Under the pieces are notes generated by a model. The model was not told the origin of the DNA. It ran no database searches and saw nothing but the letters and a program-made list of their open reading frames with translations. Made by a program: the position numbers and the translations under genes. Positions 42,482 through 53,328 of a stretch of 64,000 bases of DNA are shown here, in pieces (position 1 is the first letter of the stretch; each line of letters opens with the position of its first letter). Source of the stretch: Fodinicurvata sp. EGI_FJ10296 (GTDB lineage Bacteria > Pseudomonadota > Alphaproteobacteria > DSM-16000 > Inquilinaceae); the NCBI RefSeq assembly GCF_040712075.1, contig NZ_JBFCVL010000004.1:124001-188000 (forward strand), given 5' to 3'.

Positions 42482-42955
42482 TCATTCCAGACTGCTGCGC
42501 AGCATCCAGGCCGTTTTCTCGTGTACCTGCATCCGCTGGGTCACCAGATCCGCCGTCGGCTGATCTCCGCATTTTTCCGCTGCCGGGAAAACCTCCCGCG
42601 CGGTTTTCACGACCGATTCCTGCCCCTTGACCAAATTTGCGATCATCTCCTGGGCCGTCGGTATCCCCTCTTCTTCAGGAATGGACGTCAGTTCCAGAAA
42701 CTGCTTGTAGCTGCCGGGCGCCGGCATGCCGAGAGCGCGGATGCGCTCAGCCAGTTCGTCAACGGCGGTGGCGAGCTCGGTGTACTGCTCCTCGAACATT
42801 GTGTGGAGCGTATTGAACATCGGCCCTGTAACGTTCCAGTGGTAATTGTGCGTCTTCAGGTAAAGGGTATAAGTGTCGGCAAGCAGACGCGAAAGGCCTT
42901 CTGCGATTTCCTGGCGGTCCTCGTGCGGAATTCCAATATCAATTTTCATTGCCAT
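42482..42955 (-). CDS. dps: Dps family DNA starvation / ferritin-like protein
   Basis: A 157-residue Dps protein that stores iron and protects DNA. The ferroxidase ligands are in [27 protein letters not shown] (residues about 33-60) and the C-terminal helix [14 protein letters not shown]. The ATG at 42955 has GAGGAG upstream. No basic N-terminal tail is present, so DNA binding is likely weak. A GGCAACGG/CCGTTGCC hairpin lies between it and the aminotransferase gene. Confidence 0.95.
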   Translation of the reverse strand: MAMKIDIGIPHEDRQEIAEGLSRLLADTYTLYLKTHNYHWNVTGPMFNTLHTMFEEQYTELATAVDELAERIRALGMPAPGSYKQFLELTSIPEEEGIPTAQEMIANLVKGQESVVKTAREVFPAAEKCGDQPTADLVTQRMQVHEKTAWMLRSSLE

Positions 42956-43095
42956 ATCGCTTGCTCCTCAATTTGGGCTGCTGTGGCGGCAACGGCTCAG
43001 GAACCGTTGCCCCACAACAAGGAGATGGTAGCATCCACGATCCGATGGAAGGGGGTGCCGCGATATCCGGTTCCGCCACTTCGGACGGATGATCG

Positions 43096-44331
<1,236 letters not shown>

Positions 44332-44595
44332 TTAACAATCGGACAAAAAGTTCGACACGGAAACTACGCCGCCCCCGGCCGGCTTGCAAGCGCCCGCCCC
44401 GAAGGACGCGCCGTTCGGCCTTAAAGGCTGGGCAGAATCTGCCGCCCTCTCCGGCAGAGATTTCCCGACGATGGATGGGCCACCGACACATTCTCGCAAT
44501 ACGCACCACGACAATCGTTGCCTCGCCTCGATCCCACTTTTGGCACAGCCTTTGCTTCCCAACCGTCGAACAGAGCAATTGCGGATTCGGATGCC

Positions 44596-45675
44596 ATGGC
44601 GCTTACCCACCAGATCGGTTCCTATGCGGTATCGGACGAAGTCCTGAGCGGCATTCGCAATGCCAGCAGGACAACGGGCGTCGATTTCTCGTACATGATG
44701 GCAAAAGCCGCCCGCGAGAGCAGTTTCCGACAGGATGTCCGTGCCGGCACTTCCAGCGCCACGGGGCTGTACCAGTTCATCGACCAGACATGGTTGGGCA
44801 TGGTCCACAATCATGGCGAACGTCATGGTCTGGGACACTACGCCGCCAGAATCCAGGAAGAAAACGGTCGATTCAGTGTTGCCGATCCCGGTCTGCGCCG
44901 TGAAATTCTGGATCTCCGCCTCGACGCCGGGCTCAACGCCACAATGGCCGGCGAATATGCAAACGACAACCGCGCGCATCTGGAACGGACGACATCACAA
45001 CGGATCGGGCCGACGGAACTCTATCTCGCCCATTTTCTGGGCGCCGGGGGCGCTTCGGAATTCCTGAACGCAATGGACCAGGCGCCCGGACGTTCCGGCG
45101 CTGCCCTTTTCCCCGCCGCTGCCCGCGCCAACCAGGCGATCTTTTACGACGCCGGCGGCTCGGCACGAAGCCTCGGTGAAATTCACGAGCGATTCGCGAC
45201 CCAGGTGCGACGGGACATGGCGCTTGCGGCCGATCTGCCGGACGGTATTTCAGGTGGCCGCCGCGACGGCGGCTTCCTCGACACCGGAAGCGCCCGCGCA
45301 AGAGACCTGTGGACGGGTGGCTCGGGCCAGGGTGCCATGTTCGGCACCGGCCGCGTTTCGAATGGACAGATGTCAGGCGGTCAGCCGGCGATGCTCGGCC
45401 AGGTGGGTGACAGCGACAGCATCGCCAATGCCGCATATTGGCTTCAGATGGCAGGCGGCGAGGAAATCAGTCGGGATTCCGGTGGGCAATATGGCGGCCG
45501 GGATCTGTCGCTCTGGACCGTGCTCGCGCTTTCATCAATGAGCAGTACCGGTACAGGCATTCCAGGAGAAGCGTCCTTTACCGGTAGCCGCACTGACTCT
45601 GTGAGCGACCCCGAAGACGACGGCTATCGCCGCAACGACGATGCCGCGCCCGAATCCCGTTCCAGCGGTCGGTAA
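44596..45675 (+). CDS. Transglycosylase SLT domain protein with long linker
   Basis: A 359-residue protein. SLT-like motifs are at residues 25-140 (FSYMMAKAARESSF with catalytic Glu, SATGLYQFIDQTWLGMV, LYLAHFLGAGGASEFL); the rest is Gly/Ser-rich and low complexity. No signal peptide is present. This form resembles the flagellar rod-associated lytic transglycosylases of alphaproteobacteria, but no flagellar gene is in the window. ATG at 44596 is preferred over the in-frame TTG at 44518; neither has a strong ribosome site. Confidence 0.75.
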   Translation: MALTHQIGSYAVSDEVLSGIRNASRTTGVDFSYMMAKAARESSFRQDVRAGTSSATGLYQFIDQTWLGMVHNHGERHGLGHYAARIQEENGRFSVADPGLRREILDLRLDAGLNATMAGEYANDNRAHLERTTSQRIGPTELYLAHFLGAGGASEFLNAMDQAPGRSGAALFPAAARANQAIFYDAGGSARSLGEIHERFATQVRRDMALAADLPDGISGGRRDGGFLDTGSARARDLWTGGSGQGAMFGTGRVSNGQMSGGQPAMLGQVGDSDSIANAAYWLQMAGGEEISRDSGGQYGGRDLSLWTVLALSSMSSTGTGIPGEASFTGSRTDSVSDPEDDGYRRNDDAAPESRSSGR

Positions 45676-45852
45676 TATCCCCTGCGGATGCAGGCAAAAT
45701 TTTCCCAGTGAAGCGTGTTCCCTGCCCATCCGGGCGTCACCGGCGGCGGCCGTGACAACCCGCGCGCGCCGGATTCCGGCGATGCCCGGCTTTGCGCGCA
45801 TCTCACTGCATGATTTACCTACAATTTGTTGAAATTTGCGATCTTGGCGTGT

Positions 45853-45866
45853 ATCACGTTAGTGAT
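45853..45866. promoter_or_regulatory. Palindrome in the pilin leader region
   Basis: ATCAC-GTTA-GTGAT is a short perfect inverted repeat 104 bases before the DUF4402 gene. It could be an operator; nothing else supports it. A second imperfect hairpin (CACCG/CGGTG with an inner CCCG/CGGG) lies at 45885-45913. Confidence 0.25.
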
Positions 45867-45969
45867 TGAGTAACTTTTGGGTGCCACCGTTCACCCGTAA
45901 TGCGGGAGCGGTGTTCTTCATATTCATCGTTTTCCGATACATCAACCCGATGGACGGAGGTCTCTATCC

Positions 45970-46464
45970 ATGAGAAACATTCTTAAGATTACCGCTGCCG
46001 CGACGGCCGTCGTGGCGTTTTCCGGTTCGGCCGCTCTGGCCCAGGTCAGCGCCGACGGCGATGCCAGCATCACCATTCAGGAAGCGCTGACGATCACGGC
46101 TGTTGACGAACTGCTGTTCGGCACCGTCGTCGCCCCGGCGACCGGTGACGGCTCCCTCGCCGTGACGGTCGATCCGGCCGCCCCCACCGGCGACCAGCAG
46201 GCCGGCACCTTCGACCTCACCGGTGAAGAAGGCGAAGCCGTCAACATCAACCTGCCGGCTGACGGCGTGGTTGATCTCACCCGCGACGGCGGCGTCGAGA
46301 CCATTGCGGTTACGGCATTCACGAGCGACCAGGCCGGTGAAACGCTCACGCTGGGCGCAGGCGGCGACACCATCGCCATCGGCGCCACCGCGACCGTCGC
46401 CGAAGAGCAGGTTGCCGGTCTCTACGAAGGCACTTACACGGTCGAAGTCGAATACGCTCCCTGA
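45970..46464 (+). CDS. DUF4402 pilus-subunit-like protein
   Basis: A 164-residue secreted protein. The signal peptide (residues 1-24, ending SAALAQ) precedes a beta-rich DUF4402 domain with ALTITAVDELLFGTVVAPA at about residue 38. It is acidic and Ala/Thr/Gly-rich, as major subunits often are, and lacks cysteine. The C-terminal strand YTVEVEYAP fits donor-strand type assembly. It leads a three-gene pilus operon. A perfect 13-bp hairpin after it probably sets the subunit-to-machinery ratio. Confidence 0.8.
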   Translation: MRNILKITAAATAVVAFSGSAALAQVSADGDASITIQEALTITAVDELLFGTVVAPATGDGSLAVTVDPAAPTGDQQAGTFDLTGEEGEAVNINLPADGVVDLTRDGGVETIAVTAFTSDQAGETLTLGAGGDTIAIGATATVAEEQVAGLYEGTYTVEVEYAP

Positions 46465-46492
46465 TCATTGATCGACGCAAGTCGAGTCAATG

Positions 46493-46522
46493 GGCGCCCG
46501 CCTTCTTTCGAAGGCGGGCGCC
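46493..46522 (+). terminator. Intercistronic hairpin after the pilin gene
   Basis: A 13-bp perfect stem (46493-46505 with 46510-46522) with a TTTC loop and no T tract, between the subunit and chaperone genes. It probably acts as a partial terminator or 3' stabiliser giving excess subunit message. Confidence 0.6.
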
Positions 46523-46561
46523 GCTTCGCCAAGCGAGCTCGCGATACAATGAGAGTTTAAA

Positions 46562-47080
46562 ATGGCCGCCATACTGAGACACGACGTAAAGTTCTATTTC
46601 CGTACAATTGCTACCCTATTTTTGTTTTTAACCGTATTTTCCGCCCTCGCGCCAGTCGCAGACTCTCACGCACAGGGCATCACCGGTAGCGGCCTTGCCG
46701 TTGCACCCACGCGACTTGCGATCGACCCCAATGAGCGGGGCGCGGAACTGCGTCTGCAGAACCGGAGCGCGACGGAAGCAACCTATCGCATCACCCTTAC
46801 CCAGGTCCAACCCGGCCCCGGTGGCCACAGAGCGGATGAAATGATTCGCTTCTCGCCACGACAGGTGACGGTGGCCGGAAACGGCAATCAGACCGTGCGA
46901 GTCGCCGTGCGGCGACCGGCTGATTTACCCCCGGGGGAATATGCGGCGCGCATCCGATTCGAAGCGATACCAACCGGCAATCCGACTCAAGCTTTCGAAT
47001 CCGCTGGAGACGACGGCATTTCGATCCAACTCGAAGCCATCTATGCGGTGACCCTTAGCGTCGTCATCCATCAGGATTGA
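46562..47080 (+). CDS. Short PapD-like pilus chaperone
   Basis: A 172-residue protein with a signal peptide (about 1-38, ending SHAQG). The first immunoglobulin-like PapD domain is recognisable (LAVAPTRLAIDPNERGAELRLQNRS, QVTVAGNGNQTVRVAVRRP, YAARIRFEAIP). The second domain usual in this family is missing: full chaperones have about 230-250 residues. It ends just where the second domain would begin. It may work as a one-domain chaperone or be truncated. The stop overlaps a possible TTG start of the next frame. Confidence 0.7.
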   Translation: MAAILRHDVKFYFRTIATLFLFLTVFSALAPVADSHAQGITGSGLAVAPTRLAIDPNERGAELRLQNRSATEATYRITLTQVQPGPGGHRADEMIRFSPRQVTVAGNGNQTVRVAVRRPADLPPGEYAARIRFEAIPTGNPTQAFESAGDDGISIQLEAIYAVTLSVVIHQD

Positions 47081-47175
47081 ACGCCCATAGCCGGCGGCGG
47101 GAGAGTCGCAGCCAATTTTGGCGCCTCTCCCGGACTCCTCACAGACTGACCCTGGACATTTCGCTCGGGCGACAT

Positions 47176-49845
47176 TTGCGCCATACACATAAAATTATAT
47201 TCATATTCTTTATTAATGCATTCCTTTCCACCCCCGGGTTTTCGGACTCGGGGTTGGACGTCGATCAGCTGCCGCCGGTCATCGAATCGGACCCGCTGGA
47301 AGAGCTCGTGATCAACCTGCGGGCCGATGATCATCTGGCGTCGGAATATTTTCTGGCACTGGAGCGTCCCGATGGCGTCTACCTGCCGCTTGGCACCATG
47401 GCAGATGCCCTGTTGTTTGCCCTTGAAGTCTCGCCGGAGACCGGAACCGCCACCGGCTGGATTATCAACGAGCAGACGACATTCGACCTGGATCTTGCCT
47501 CCGGGACACTTGCCCTCGAAGGTCGGCAATCCACCATTCCTGACGGTGCAGCAGAACGTCATGTAGACGACATCTATGTTTCAATAGACTGGCTGTCCGA
47601 GGTCACGCCGCTTCACGTCGAAATGGATTGGCCGACGCTGTCGATGGTCGTCTCATCCGAGGGCTCACTCCCCGTTGAACGACTGTTGGAGCGCCGGAAC
47701 CGATGGGCGTCATGGCGCCCGCCCCGGGACCCTACGGTCCGTCAACCCATTGCCTATCCATTTCGCGCCGTCAGCCCGCCTGCGATCGATGTCTCCGCCG
47801 CCACCGAATACAGCACCGACGGCATCGGCAACAGTGAGTTCTCCACGGATCTCAATCTCAGGGCGGCTGCCGATCTGGGTTGGCATACAGGACAACTGTT
47901 CATTCAGGCTGACAATCATGACGGCCTCAAATCCGCCAGGCTCACGCTGTCGCGGGAGGATCCCGCCGGCGGTCTGCTCGGGCCACTGCAAGCAACCGGG
48001 TACCAGATCGGCGACGTCAGCATTCCGGCACTCAGTCATTCGACCCGGCAGGAATTCGCAACCGGCGTCACGGTCACCAACCGCGTGAACGGCAACAGGC
48101 GGTCCTTCACCGATCGCACATTCACCGGCACGACGCAGCCGGGTTGGGCGGTGGAACTCTATCGGAACGGCGTTCTGCTGGCATTCACCGAGGAGACCGA
48201 AGACGGGCGGTACGTCTTCGAGGATGTGGATGTACTGCCCGGTTTCAACGATTTCATCGTATTGGAACTCGGCCCTCTGGGCGAGGTACGCCAGACATCG
48301 GATCGCATCCACATCGGCAGTGGCATGGTGCCGCCGGGGACGGTGGAGTATGCCGCTGCCGTCGGCCATCCGACAGCGATGGTCGATGCCGTCAGCGGCA
48401 AAGGATTCTCATCGGATGAAACCGTTGCCGGGACGGCGACCGTCGATATCGGTCTTCTGACCTCGATGACAGTGTCGGCGTCGATCGCCGCATCCGACGG
48501 CAACGACGGGGAGATTTTCGGCTCTTTGGCAGGGCGCCTGGCTCTGGGGCCGGTCTTCGTCGACGCGACGATGACGGTCGATCGCGCCGGCGGACGTCAC
48601 TATGCGCTCGTCTCCCGGCTTCCACTGGACGATATGTCCTTCTCCGCCGAAATCGACATTGATGACGGCCTTGAATCACCGCATTTTTCCGCGCGGCCGG
48701 ATCAATGGTCCGCGACACTTTCAGGGAACTGGAATCTGGCGCAATGGGCACGGCTGGCGTTCGACTACAGTTACGTCCGCGATGCGGCAGGCATCGATCA
48801 GGACACGCTGGAAACCCGATGGCGGGGGGCCGCCCGATACCTCTCCTGGTCGAACACGATGCGCGTCAACGACGTCGCCACCGGCGCCGACGAGCCCTTT
48901 GTCATAGCCGGATCGCTGAACGCGAATATCAGGTCGCTGCGGATCGCCCCGAGGCTCGCGCTCGATTACCAAATCGACACCATGGGCGTCCGTGCACGGT
49001 CGGCATCGGCGTCGTTCAACTGGCGGCTCGATGGCGGCTATCGCGGTCGGCTGACTGCTGCCCACGATTTTCGTGGCGCGGGCCTCACCAGTCTGTCCAT
49101 CGGCGCAGGCAGGACCTTCGGCCCCCTCACCCTGGGCGCCTCGGCCGGCATCGACACCGATGGCGCCTTCGAAGTCGGCCTGACGCTTTCGACGGGTGCC
49201 GCCTGGGACCCGTGGAACGGCGGATACCGGACGGCCCCCAGTGGCATCGCCCGCAACGGTACGGCGGCCGCGCGGGTCGTTCTCGATGACGGCACGGCGC
49301 GCGGGCCCCAACCGCTGGACCGGGTCCGTGTCAGGTCGGGAAGCCGGTCCGGCCGCACCGACGAAAGTGGGGTGGCGATGATCCCGCCGCTTACGTCGGG
49401 GCGAGTATCGCCGATCGATATCGTCGGCGGATCGCTTGACGATCCATTCCTGCTGATCGAAAGCCAGGACACCGCCGTGACCAGCCGCCCCGGCGTCGTG
49501 CAGCCGGTGACCATGGTCGTTCGTCCCGGCGGCGAGGCCGAGGGAACCATCAGGGCGACCCGCGTATCCGGCGAAGAAGTCACGCTTTCCGGCGCGACAT
49601 TGCTGGCGATCGACGATCAGGGAGAGGTTGCGTCGCGCGCGGTAGCGGCTTTCGACGGATTCTACATCCTGAATGACCTGCTGCCGGGCGATTATACGCT
49701 CACCCCTGATCCGGATCAGGTGGAAAGCCTTGGTTATGCCATGCCCGAGACCACCTCGTTCACCGTTCCCTTGACCGGCGGCGTGGTCAATCTCGGCACC
49801 ATGCATCTGTTTCCGGCCGACCGGGCCGGTGCCCTGGAGCCGTAA
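47176..49845 (+). CDS. Usher-like outer-membrane beta-barrel protein
   Basis: An 889-residue protein with a signal peptide (KIIFIFFINAFLSTPGFS) and a large beta-rich middle resembling pilus ushers: GDVSIPALSHSTRQEFATG, WAVELYRNGVLLAF, GRYVFEDVDVLPGFNDF near residues 275-350. The C-terminal 200 residues contain carboxypeptidase-regulatory-like beta domains. It should form the secretion pore for the DUF4402 subunit. TTG at 47176 is chosen to place the signal peptide at the start; a TTG at 47077 overlaps the chaperone stop. Family membership is by motif resemblance only. Confidence 0.65.
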   Translation: MRHTHKIIFIFFINAFLSTPGFSDSGLDVDQLPPVIESDPLEELVINLRADDHLASEYFLALERPDGVYLPLGTMADALLFALEVSPETGTATGWIINEQTTFDLDLASGTLALEGRQSTIPDGAAERHVDDIYVSIDWLSEVTPLHVEMDWPTLSMVVSSEGSLPVERLLERRNRWASWRPPRDPTVRQPIAYPFRAVSPPAIDVSAATEYSTDGIGNSEFSTDLNLRAAADLGWHTGQLFIQADNHDGLKSARLTLSREDPAGGLLGPLQATGYQIGDVSIPALSHSTRQEFATGVTVTNRVNGNRRSFTDRTFTGTTQPGWAVELYRNGVLLAFTEETEDGRYVFEDVDVLPGFNDFIVLELGPLGEVRQTSDRIHIGSGMVPPGTVEYAAAVGHPTAMVDAVSGKGFSSDETVAGTATVDIGLLTSMTVSASIAASDGNDGEIFGSLAGRLALGPVFVDATMTVDRAGGRHYALVSRLPLDDMSFSAEIDIDDGLESPHFSARPDQWSATLSGNWNLAQWARLAFDYSYVRDAAGIDQDTLETRWRGAARYLSWSNTMRVNDVATGADEPFVIAGSLNANIRSLRIAPRLALDYQIDTMGVRARSASASFNWRLDGGYRGRLTAAHDFRGAGLTSLSIGAGRTFGPLTLGASAGIDTDGAFEVGLTLSTGAAWDPWNGGYRTAPSGIARNGTAAARVVLDDGTARGPQPLDRVRVRSGSRSGRTDESGVAMIPPLTSGRVSPIDIVGGSLDDPFLLIESQDTAVTSRPGVVQPVTMVVRPGGEAEGTIRATRVSGEEVTLSGATLLAIDDQGEVASRAVAAFDGFYILNDLLPGDYTLTPDPDQVESLGYAMPETTSFTVPLTGGVVNLGTMHLFPADRAGALEP

Positions 49846-49942
49846 GCCGGACACGAAGGACCCGCGAGATGTTCCGATACCGTCTTGCCCTGTTTTCCTG
49901 CATCGGCCGGGCTAACGCTTGAGATTACACAGTATAATATCG

Positions 49943-49961
49943 CTGTCATGAAATCTTTACA
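49943..49961 (+). promoter_or_regulatory. Weak PHO-box-like element
   Basis: CTGTCAT (perfect half of the PhoB consensus) followed by GAAAT and CTTTACA (four of seven), spaced one base too far. It lies about 100 bases before the 5'-nucleotidase gene, which would suit phosphate control. Confidence 0.25.
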
Positions 49962-50062
49962 AATGACCGTGAAAAACATTTTCCGTGATTCCCCAAGTCG
50001 GTGGTACCTTCACCCGGCATCAGCGATGCCACCCCCGATGACGACCAGCGGAGATCACGACA

Positions 50063-51580
50063 ATGAATTCGAAACGCGCGACGATCCGCGCGACCGGCGC
50101 CGCGGCGCTGTCGGTCGCAACGGCCGCCCTGCTTGCCGCCTCACCGGCGCTGGCACAGGACAGCACAACTTTTACGTTCCTGCATGTCAACGACTTCGAC
50201 CGCATGGAAGGCTCCGGGGATCGCGGCGGCTATGCCCGGCTGGCGGCCATCCTGGCCGACGAGGAATCCCGAAGCGACAACGTCTTCATGGTCCATGGCG
50301 GCGACTCAATCTCGCCCTGTCTCCTGTGCGGCTTCGATCAGGGCGCTCACCATTTTGACCTGATGAACCAGCTCGGCGTCGACTTCTACGCCCTGGGCAA
50401 CCACGAATTCGATTTCGGGCCGGATGTGGCCGAAGAACGGGTGGCCGAAGCCGATTTCCCGGTGGTCAACTCCAACGTCGTCCGGGGCGGTGAACTTCTG
50501 GACGGCACCGTCGAATCCGCCACCATTGATGTCGATGGATTTACGGTCGGCATCCTCGGCCTTACCACGCCCAGCACGGCCGACATCGCCAGCCCCGAAG
50601 ATGCGGAATTTCTGCCGATCCTCGACGTGACAGCCGATACGGCCTCGGCGTTGCGCGAAGACGGCGCCGACCTCGTGGTCGCCATCGCGCACACCGGCGT
50701 CAGCGAGGACATGTCCCTGATCAACCAGCACGCCGTGGATCTGATCCTGGGCGGGCATGATCACTTCCTCTTCACTTACTGGGACGACAGCACAGCCTTC
50801 GTCGAAGCTGATGAGCAAGCCAACTACGTCGTGGCCGTCGATGTCACGATGACGCGCGACGAAGACGGTTCGGTCGAATGGGAACCCGCCTTCCGCATCA
50901 TCGACAGCGCCGATTTCGAGCCGGACGCCGACATGGCCGCAGCCGTACAGACTTATGAGGATCAGCTTTCCGATCAGCTGGACGTCGATATCGGAACGAC
51001 GGCCACCGAACTGGACAGTCGTCGCTCCTTTGTGCGGAGCCGGGAAACGACTTTTGGCAATCTGGTTGCCGACGCCATTCGCGACGCCGTGGATGCTGAT
51101 GTCGCGATCACCAATGGCGGCGGGATCCGGGGCGACACGACTTACGCAGCCGGAACCGTTCTGACGCGCCGCGACATCCAGACCGAACTGCCATTCGGCA
51201 ACACGACGGTCAAACTCGAAGTCACGGGCGCAGATATCGTCGAGGCGCTGGAAATCGGAGTCGGCACCGTCGAAGAGGGTCAAGGCCGGTTCCCGCAGGT
51301 GTCGGGCCTTTCCTTCACCTATGATCCGTCCGCAGAGCCGGGCAACCGTGTGGTTGAGGTAATGGTCGATGGCGAGCCGATCGACCGGGACGCCACATAT
51401 TCCCTGGCCACCAACAACTTCATGGCGGACGGCGGCGACGCCTATACCGTCTTCGTCGATGCCCCGCGCATCATCGACCCCCTTGCCGCTCAGTTCATGG
51501 CAGCTCAGGTCACCGATTATATCGCCGAAATGGGCGAAGTCGCGCCAGAGGTGGAAGGCCGCATTTCAACCGTCGACTGA
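50063..51580 (+). CDS. Periplasmic 5'-nucleotidase / UDP-sugar hydrolase family
   Basis: A 505-residue secreted enzyme. The signal peptide ends ASPALAQ (about residue 32). The metallophosphatase domain has VHGGDSISP, LGNHEFDFG, AIAHTG and LGGHDHFLF. The first motif reads LHVNDFDRME, with Asp where many members have a metal-binding His; variants are known in the family. The C-terminal substrate domain (GGGIRGD, LPFGNTTVKLEVTGADIVEAL, NNFMADGGDAY) is intact. It releases phosphate from nucleotides in the periplasm. A hairpin follows at 51607-51635. Confidence 0.9.
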   Translation: MNSKRATIRATGAAALSVATAALLAASPALAQDSTTFTFLHVNDFDRMEGSGDRGGYARLAAILADEESRSDNVFMVHGGDSISPCLLCGFDQGAHHFDLMNQLGVDFYALGNHEFDFGPDVAEERVAEADFPVVNSNVVRGGELLDGTVESATIDVDGFTVGILGLTTPSTADIASPEDAEFLPILDVTADTASALREDGADLVVAIAHTGVSEDMSLINQHAVDLILGGHDHFLFTYWDDSTAFVEADEQANYVVAVDVTMTRDEDGSVEWEPAFRIIDSADFEPDADMAAAVQTYEDQLSDQLDVDIGTTATELDSRRSFVRSRETTFGNLVADAIRDAVDADVAITNGGGIRGDTTYAAGTVLTRRDIQTELPFGNTTVKLEVTGADIVEALEIGVGTVEEGQGRFPQVSGLSFTYDPSAEPGNRVVEVMVDGEPIDRDATYSLATNNFMADGGDAYTVFVDAPRIIDPLAAQFMAAQVTDYIAEMGEVAPEVEGRISTVD

Positions 51581-51606
51581 TTTGGCGTCAGGACGTCGGG
51601 AAAATC

Positions 51607-51635
51607 GGGCCGCTCCGGCGATACGGGGGCGGCCC
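51607..51635. terminator. Hairpin between convergent genes
   Basis: GGGCCGC (51607-51613) pairs with GCGGCCC (51629-51635) between the 5'-nucleotidase and matB stops. The T content on either side is low, so it is only a possible bidirectional terminator. Confidence 0.4.
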
Positions 51636-51650
51636 ATTCTACTTCGAAGG

Positions 51651-53234
51651 CTAACCCCCGACAGACTGTCCGTTGAACAGGCTGTTGAACCGCTCCCGCA
51701 GCACCGATTTCTGCACCTTGCCCATGGTGTTCCTTGGGATTTCCGCGATCGGCTCGATATGCTTGGGCTGTTTGAAGCGGGCAACTCCGGCATTCAACGC
51801 GTCGCGGATGGCAGTCTCCGGTGGCAAGCTGTTCGTGCCGTCCGTCGGAACGGCCACGGCGACCACCGCCTCGCCGAAATCGGGATGCGGCACACCGAAC
51901 ACGGCCGATTCCTTGATACCGTCCAGGGCGTCGAGGACCTGTTCGACTTCCTTGGGATAGACGTTGAGCCCGCCACTGATGATCATGTCACTGTCACGGC
52001 CGACGATGGTGACATAGCCGTCGTCGCTTTGCCGTGCCAGATCACCGGTGCGGAAGAACCCGTCGTCAGTAAAGGCCGCCGCCGTCTTCTCGGGCTTTCC
52101 CCAGTATTCCTTGCAGACATTGGGGCCCCTGACCTGCAGCAGCCCGACCTTCCCGGGCGGCAGTTCATCACCGGTGTCGGGGTCGGTCACCCGGACATCG
52201 ATGCCCGGAAGCGCGGGCCCGACGGTGCCGGCGCGGCGGTCTCCGTTTAGGGGGTTGGAGCATGCCATGTTGATTTCGGTCATGCCATAGCGTTCCAGGA
52301 TCGTGTGGCCCGTCCGCTCGCGGAAGGCCTCGAACGTCTCTTCTCTCAGCGGTGCTGACCCCGAGACGAACAGCCTCATGCCGCTGCATCGATCATGTGT
52401 CAGATCCGGATGGTCGACCAGCCGCGTATAGTGGGTCGGCACGCCCATAAGGGCGGTCGCATTCGGCAGGTGACGGATGACGGTATCGGCGTCGAATTTC
52501 GGCAGATAGATCAGCCGCCCGCCGCTCAGCAGGGCGCAAAAGGTGGCCACGAACAAACCGTGGGTATGATAGATTGGCAGGCTGTGGATCAGCACGTCAT
52601 GCTCGGTAAAGCCCCAGGCGCCGATCAATGTCGCTGCGTTCGAAGCAAGATTGCGATGGGTGAGCACGGCACCCTTTGGCTGGCCGGTTGTGCCCGAAGT
52701 ATAGAGAATGGCCGCCGGATCGTCGGGCGCAACAGGTGGGTCCAGAACGCCGTCCTGGTGAAGCCCGGCGCCATCGGACAGGCTGCCCCGGCCGTCGGCA
52801 TCAAGGGTGAAAATCTCCACGCCGCCGCCGGTGCCGGCACCCAGTATGCGGCGCCCGCGATCGGCCATCGCCGTGGCCTCGGCGGGATCGCAGACAATAA
52901 TCTTCGGGCGGGCATCGCCGACGAAATAGTCAAGTTCCGCCGGCGCATAGGCCGTGTTCAGCGGCTGATAGACGAAACCACTGCGCACGCAGGCGAGAAC
53001 CAGGGACACCAGCGCCGGCGATTTTTCCACGCGCACGGTAACGCGGTCGCCGCGCCGGGCGCCCGCCGAACGCAGAAGCGCCGCGAACCGACCGGCAAGC
53101 CGGTCGATATCGCCATAGGCCAATTCGCGACCGTCGTCGCATATCAACGCGGTGTTGTCGCGCGAGGCAGCCAGCCGGGCGGCCCACGCCGACTGCAGCG
53201 TCAAACTTTTCTCCGTCGCGTCCGGTGCACTCAT
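51651..53234 (-). CDS. matB: Malonyl-CoA synthetase
   Basis: A 527-residue acyl-AMP-forming ligase activating malonate to malonyl-CoA. The AMP loop LYTSGTTGQPKGAVLTH (about 182), RYGMTEINMACSNPL (about 322), the DGFFRTGDLA Asp and the C-terminal Lys in PRNTMGKVQKS are intact. The MatB assignment rests on similarity and on the adjacent malonyl-CoA decarboxylase. ATG at 53234 is taken with AAAGGGG about 11 bases upstream. The gap to matA is 94 bases. Confidence 0.85.
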   Translation of the reverse strand: MSAPDATEKSLTLQSAWAARLAASRDNTALICDDGRELAYGDIDRLAGRFAALLRSAGARRGDRVTVRVEKSPALVSLVLACVRSGFVYQPLNTAYAPAELDYFVGDARPKIIVCDPAEATAMADRGRRILGAGTGGGVEIFTLDADGRGSLSDGAGLHQDGVLDPPVAPDDPAAILYTSGTTGQPKGAVLTHRNLASNAATLIGAWGFTEHDVLIHSLPIYHTHGLFVATFCALLSGGRLIYLPKFDADTVIRHLPNATALMGVPTHYTRLVDHPDLTHDRCSGMRLFVSGSAPLREETFEAFRERTGHTILERYGMTEINMACSNPLNGDRRAGTVGPALPGIDVRVTDPDTGDELPPGKVGLLQVRGPNVCKEYWGKPEKTAAAFTDDGFFRTGDLARQSDDGYVTIVGRDSDMIISGGLNVYPKEVEQVLDALDGIKESAVFGVPHPDFGEAVVAVAVPTDGTNSLPPETAIRDALNAGVARFKQPKHIEPIAEIPRNTMGKVQKSVLRERFNSLFNGQSVGG

Positions 53235-53328
53235 GCGGCTGCCCACCCCTTTGCAGTTCGTTCGATTGCGATGGACAGCATAGGGCCACGCTGCCAACTG
53301 GTCCATGGCCGGCAACGTTGCGCGAATT

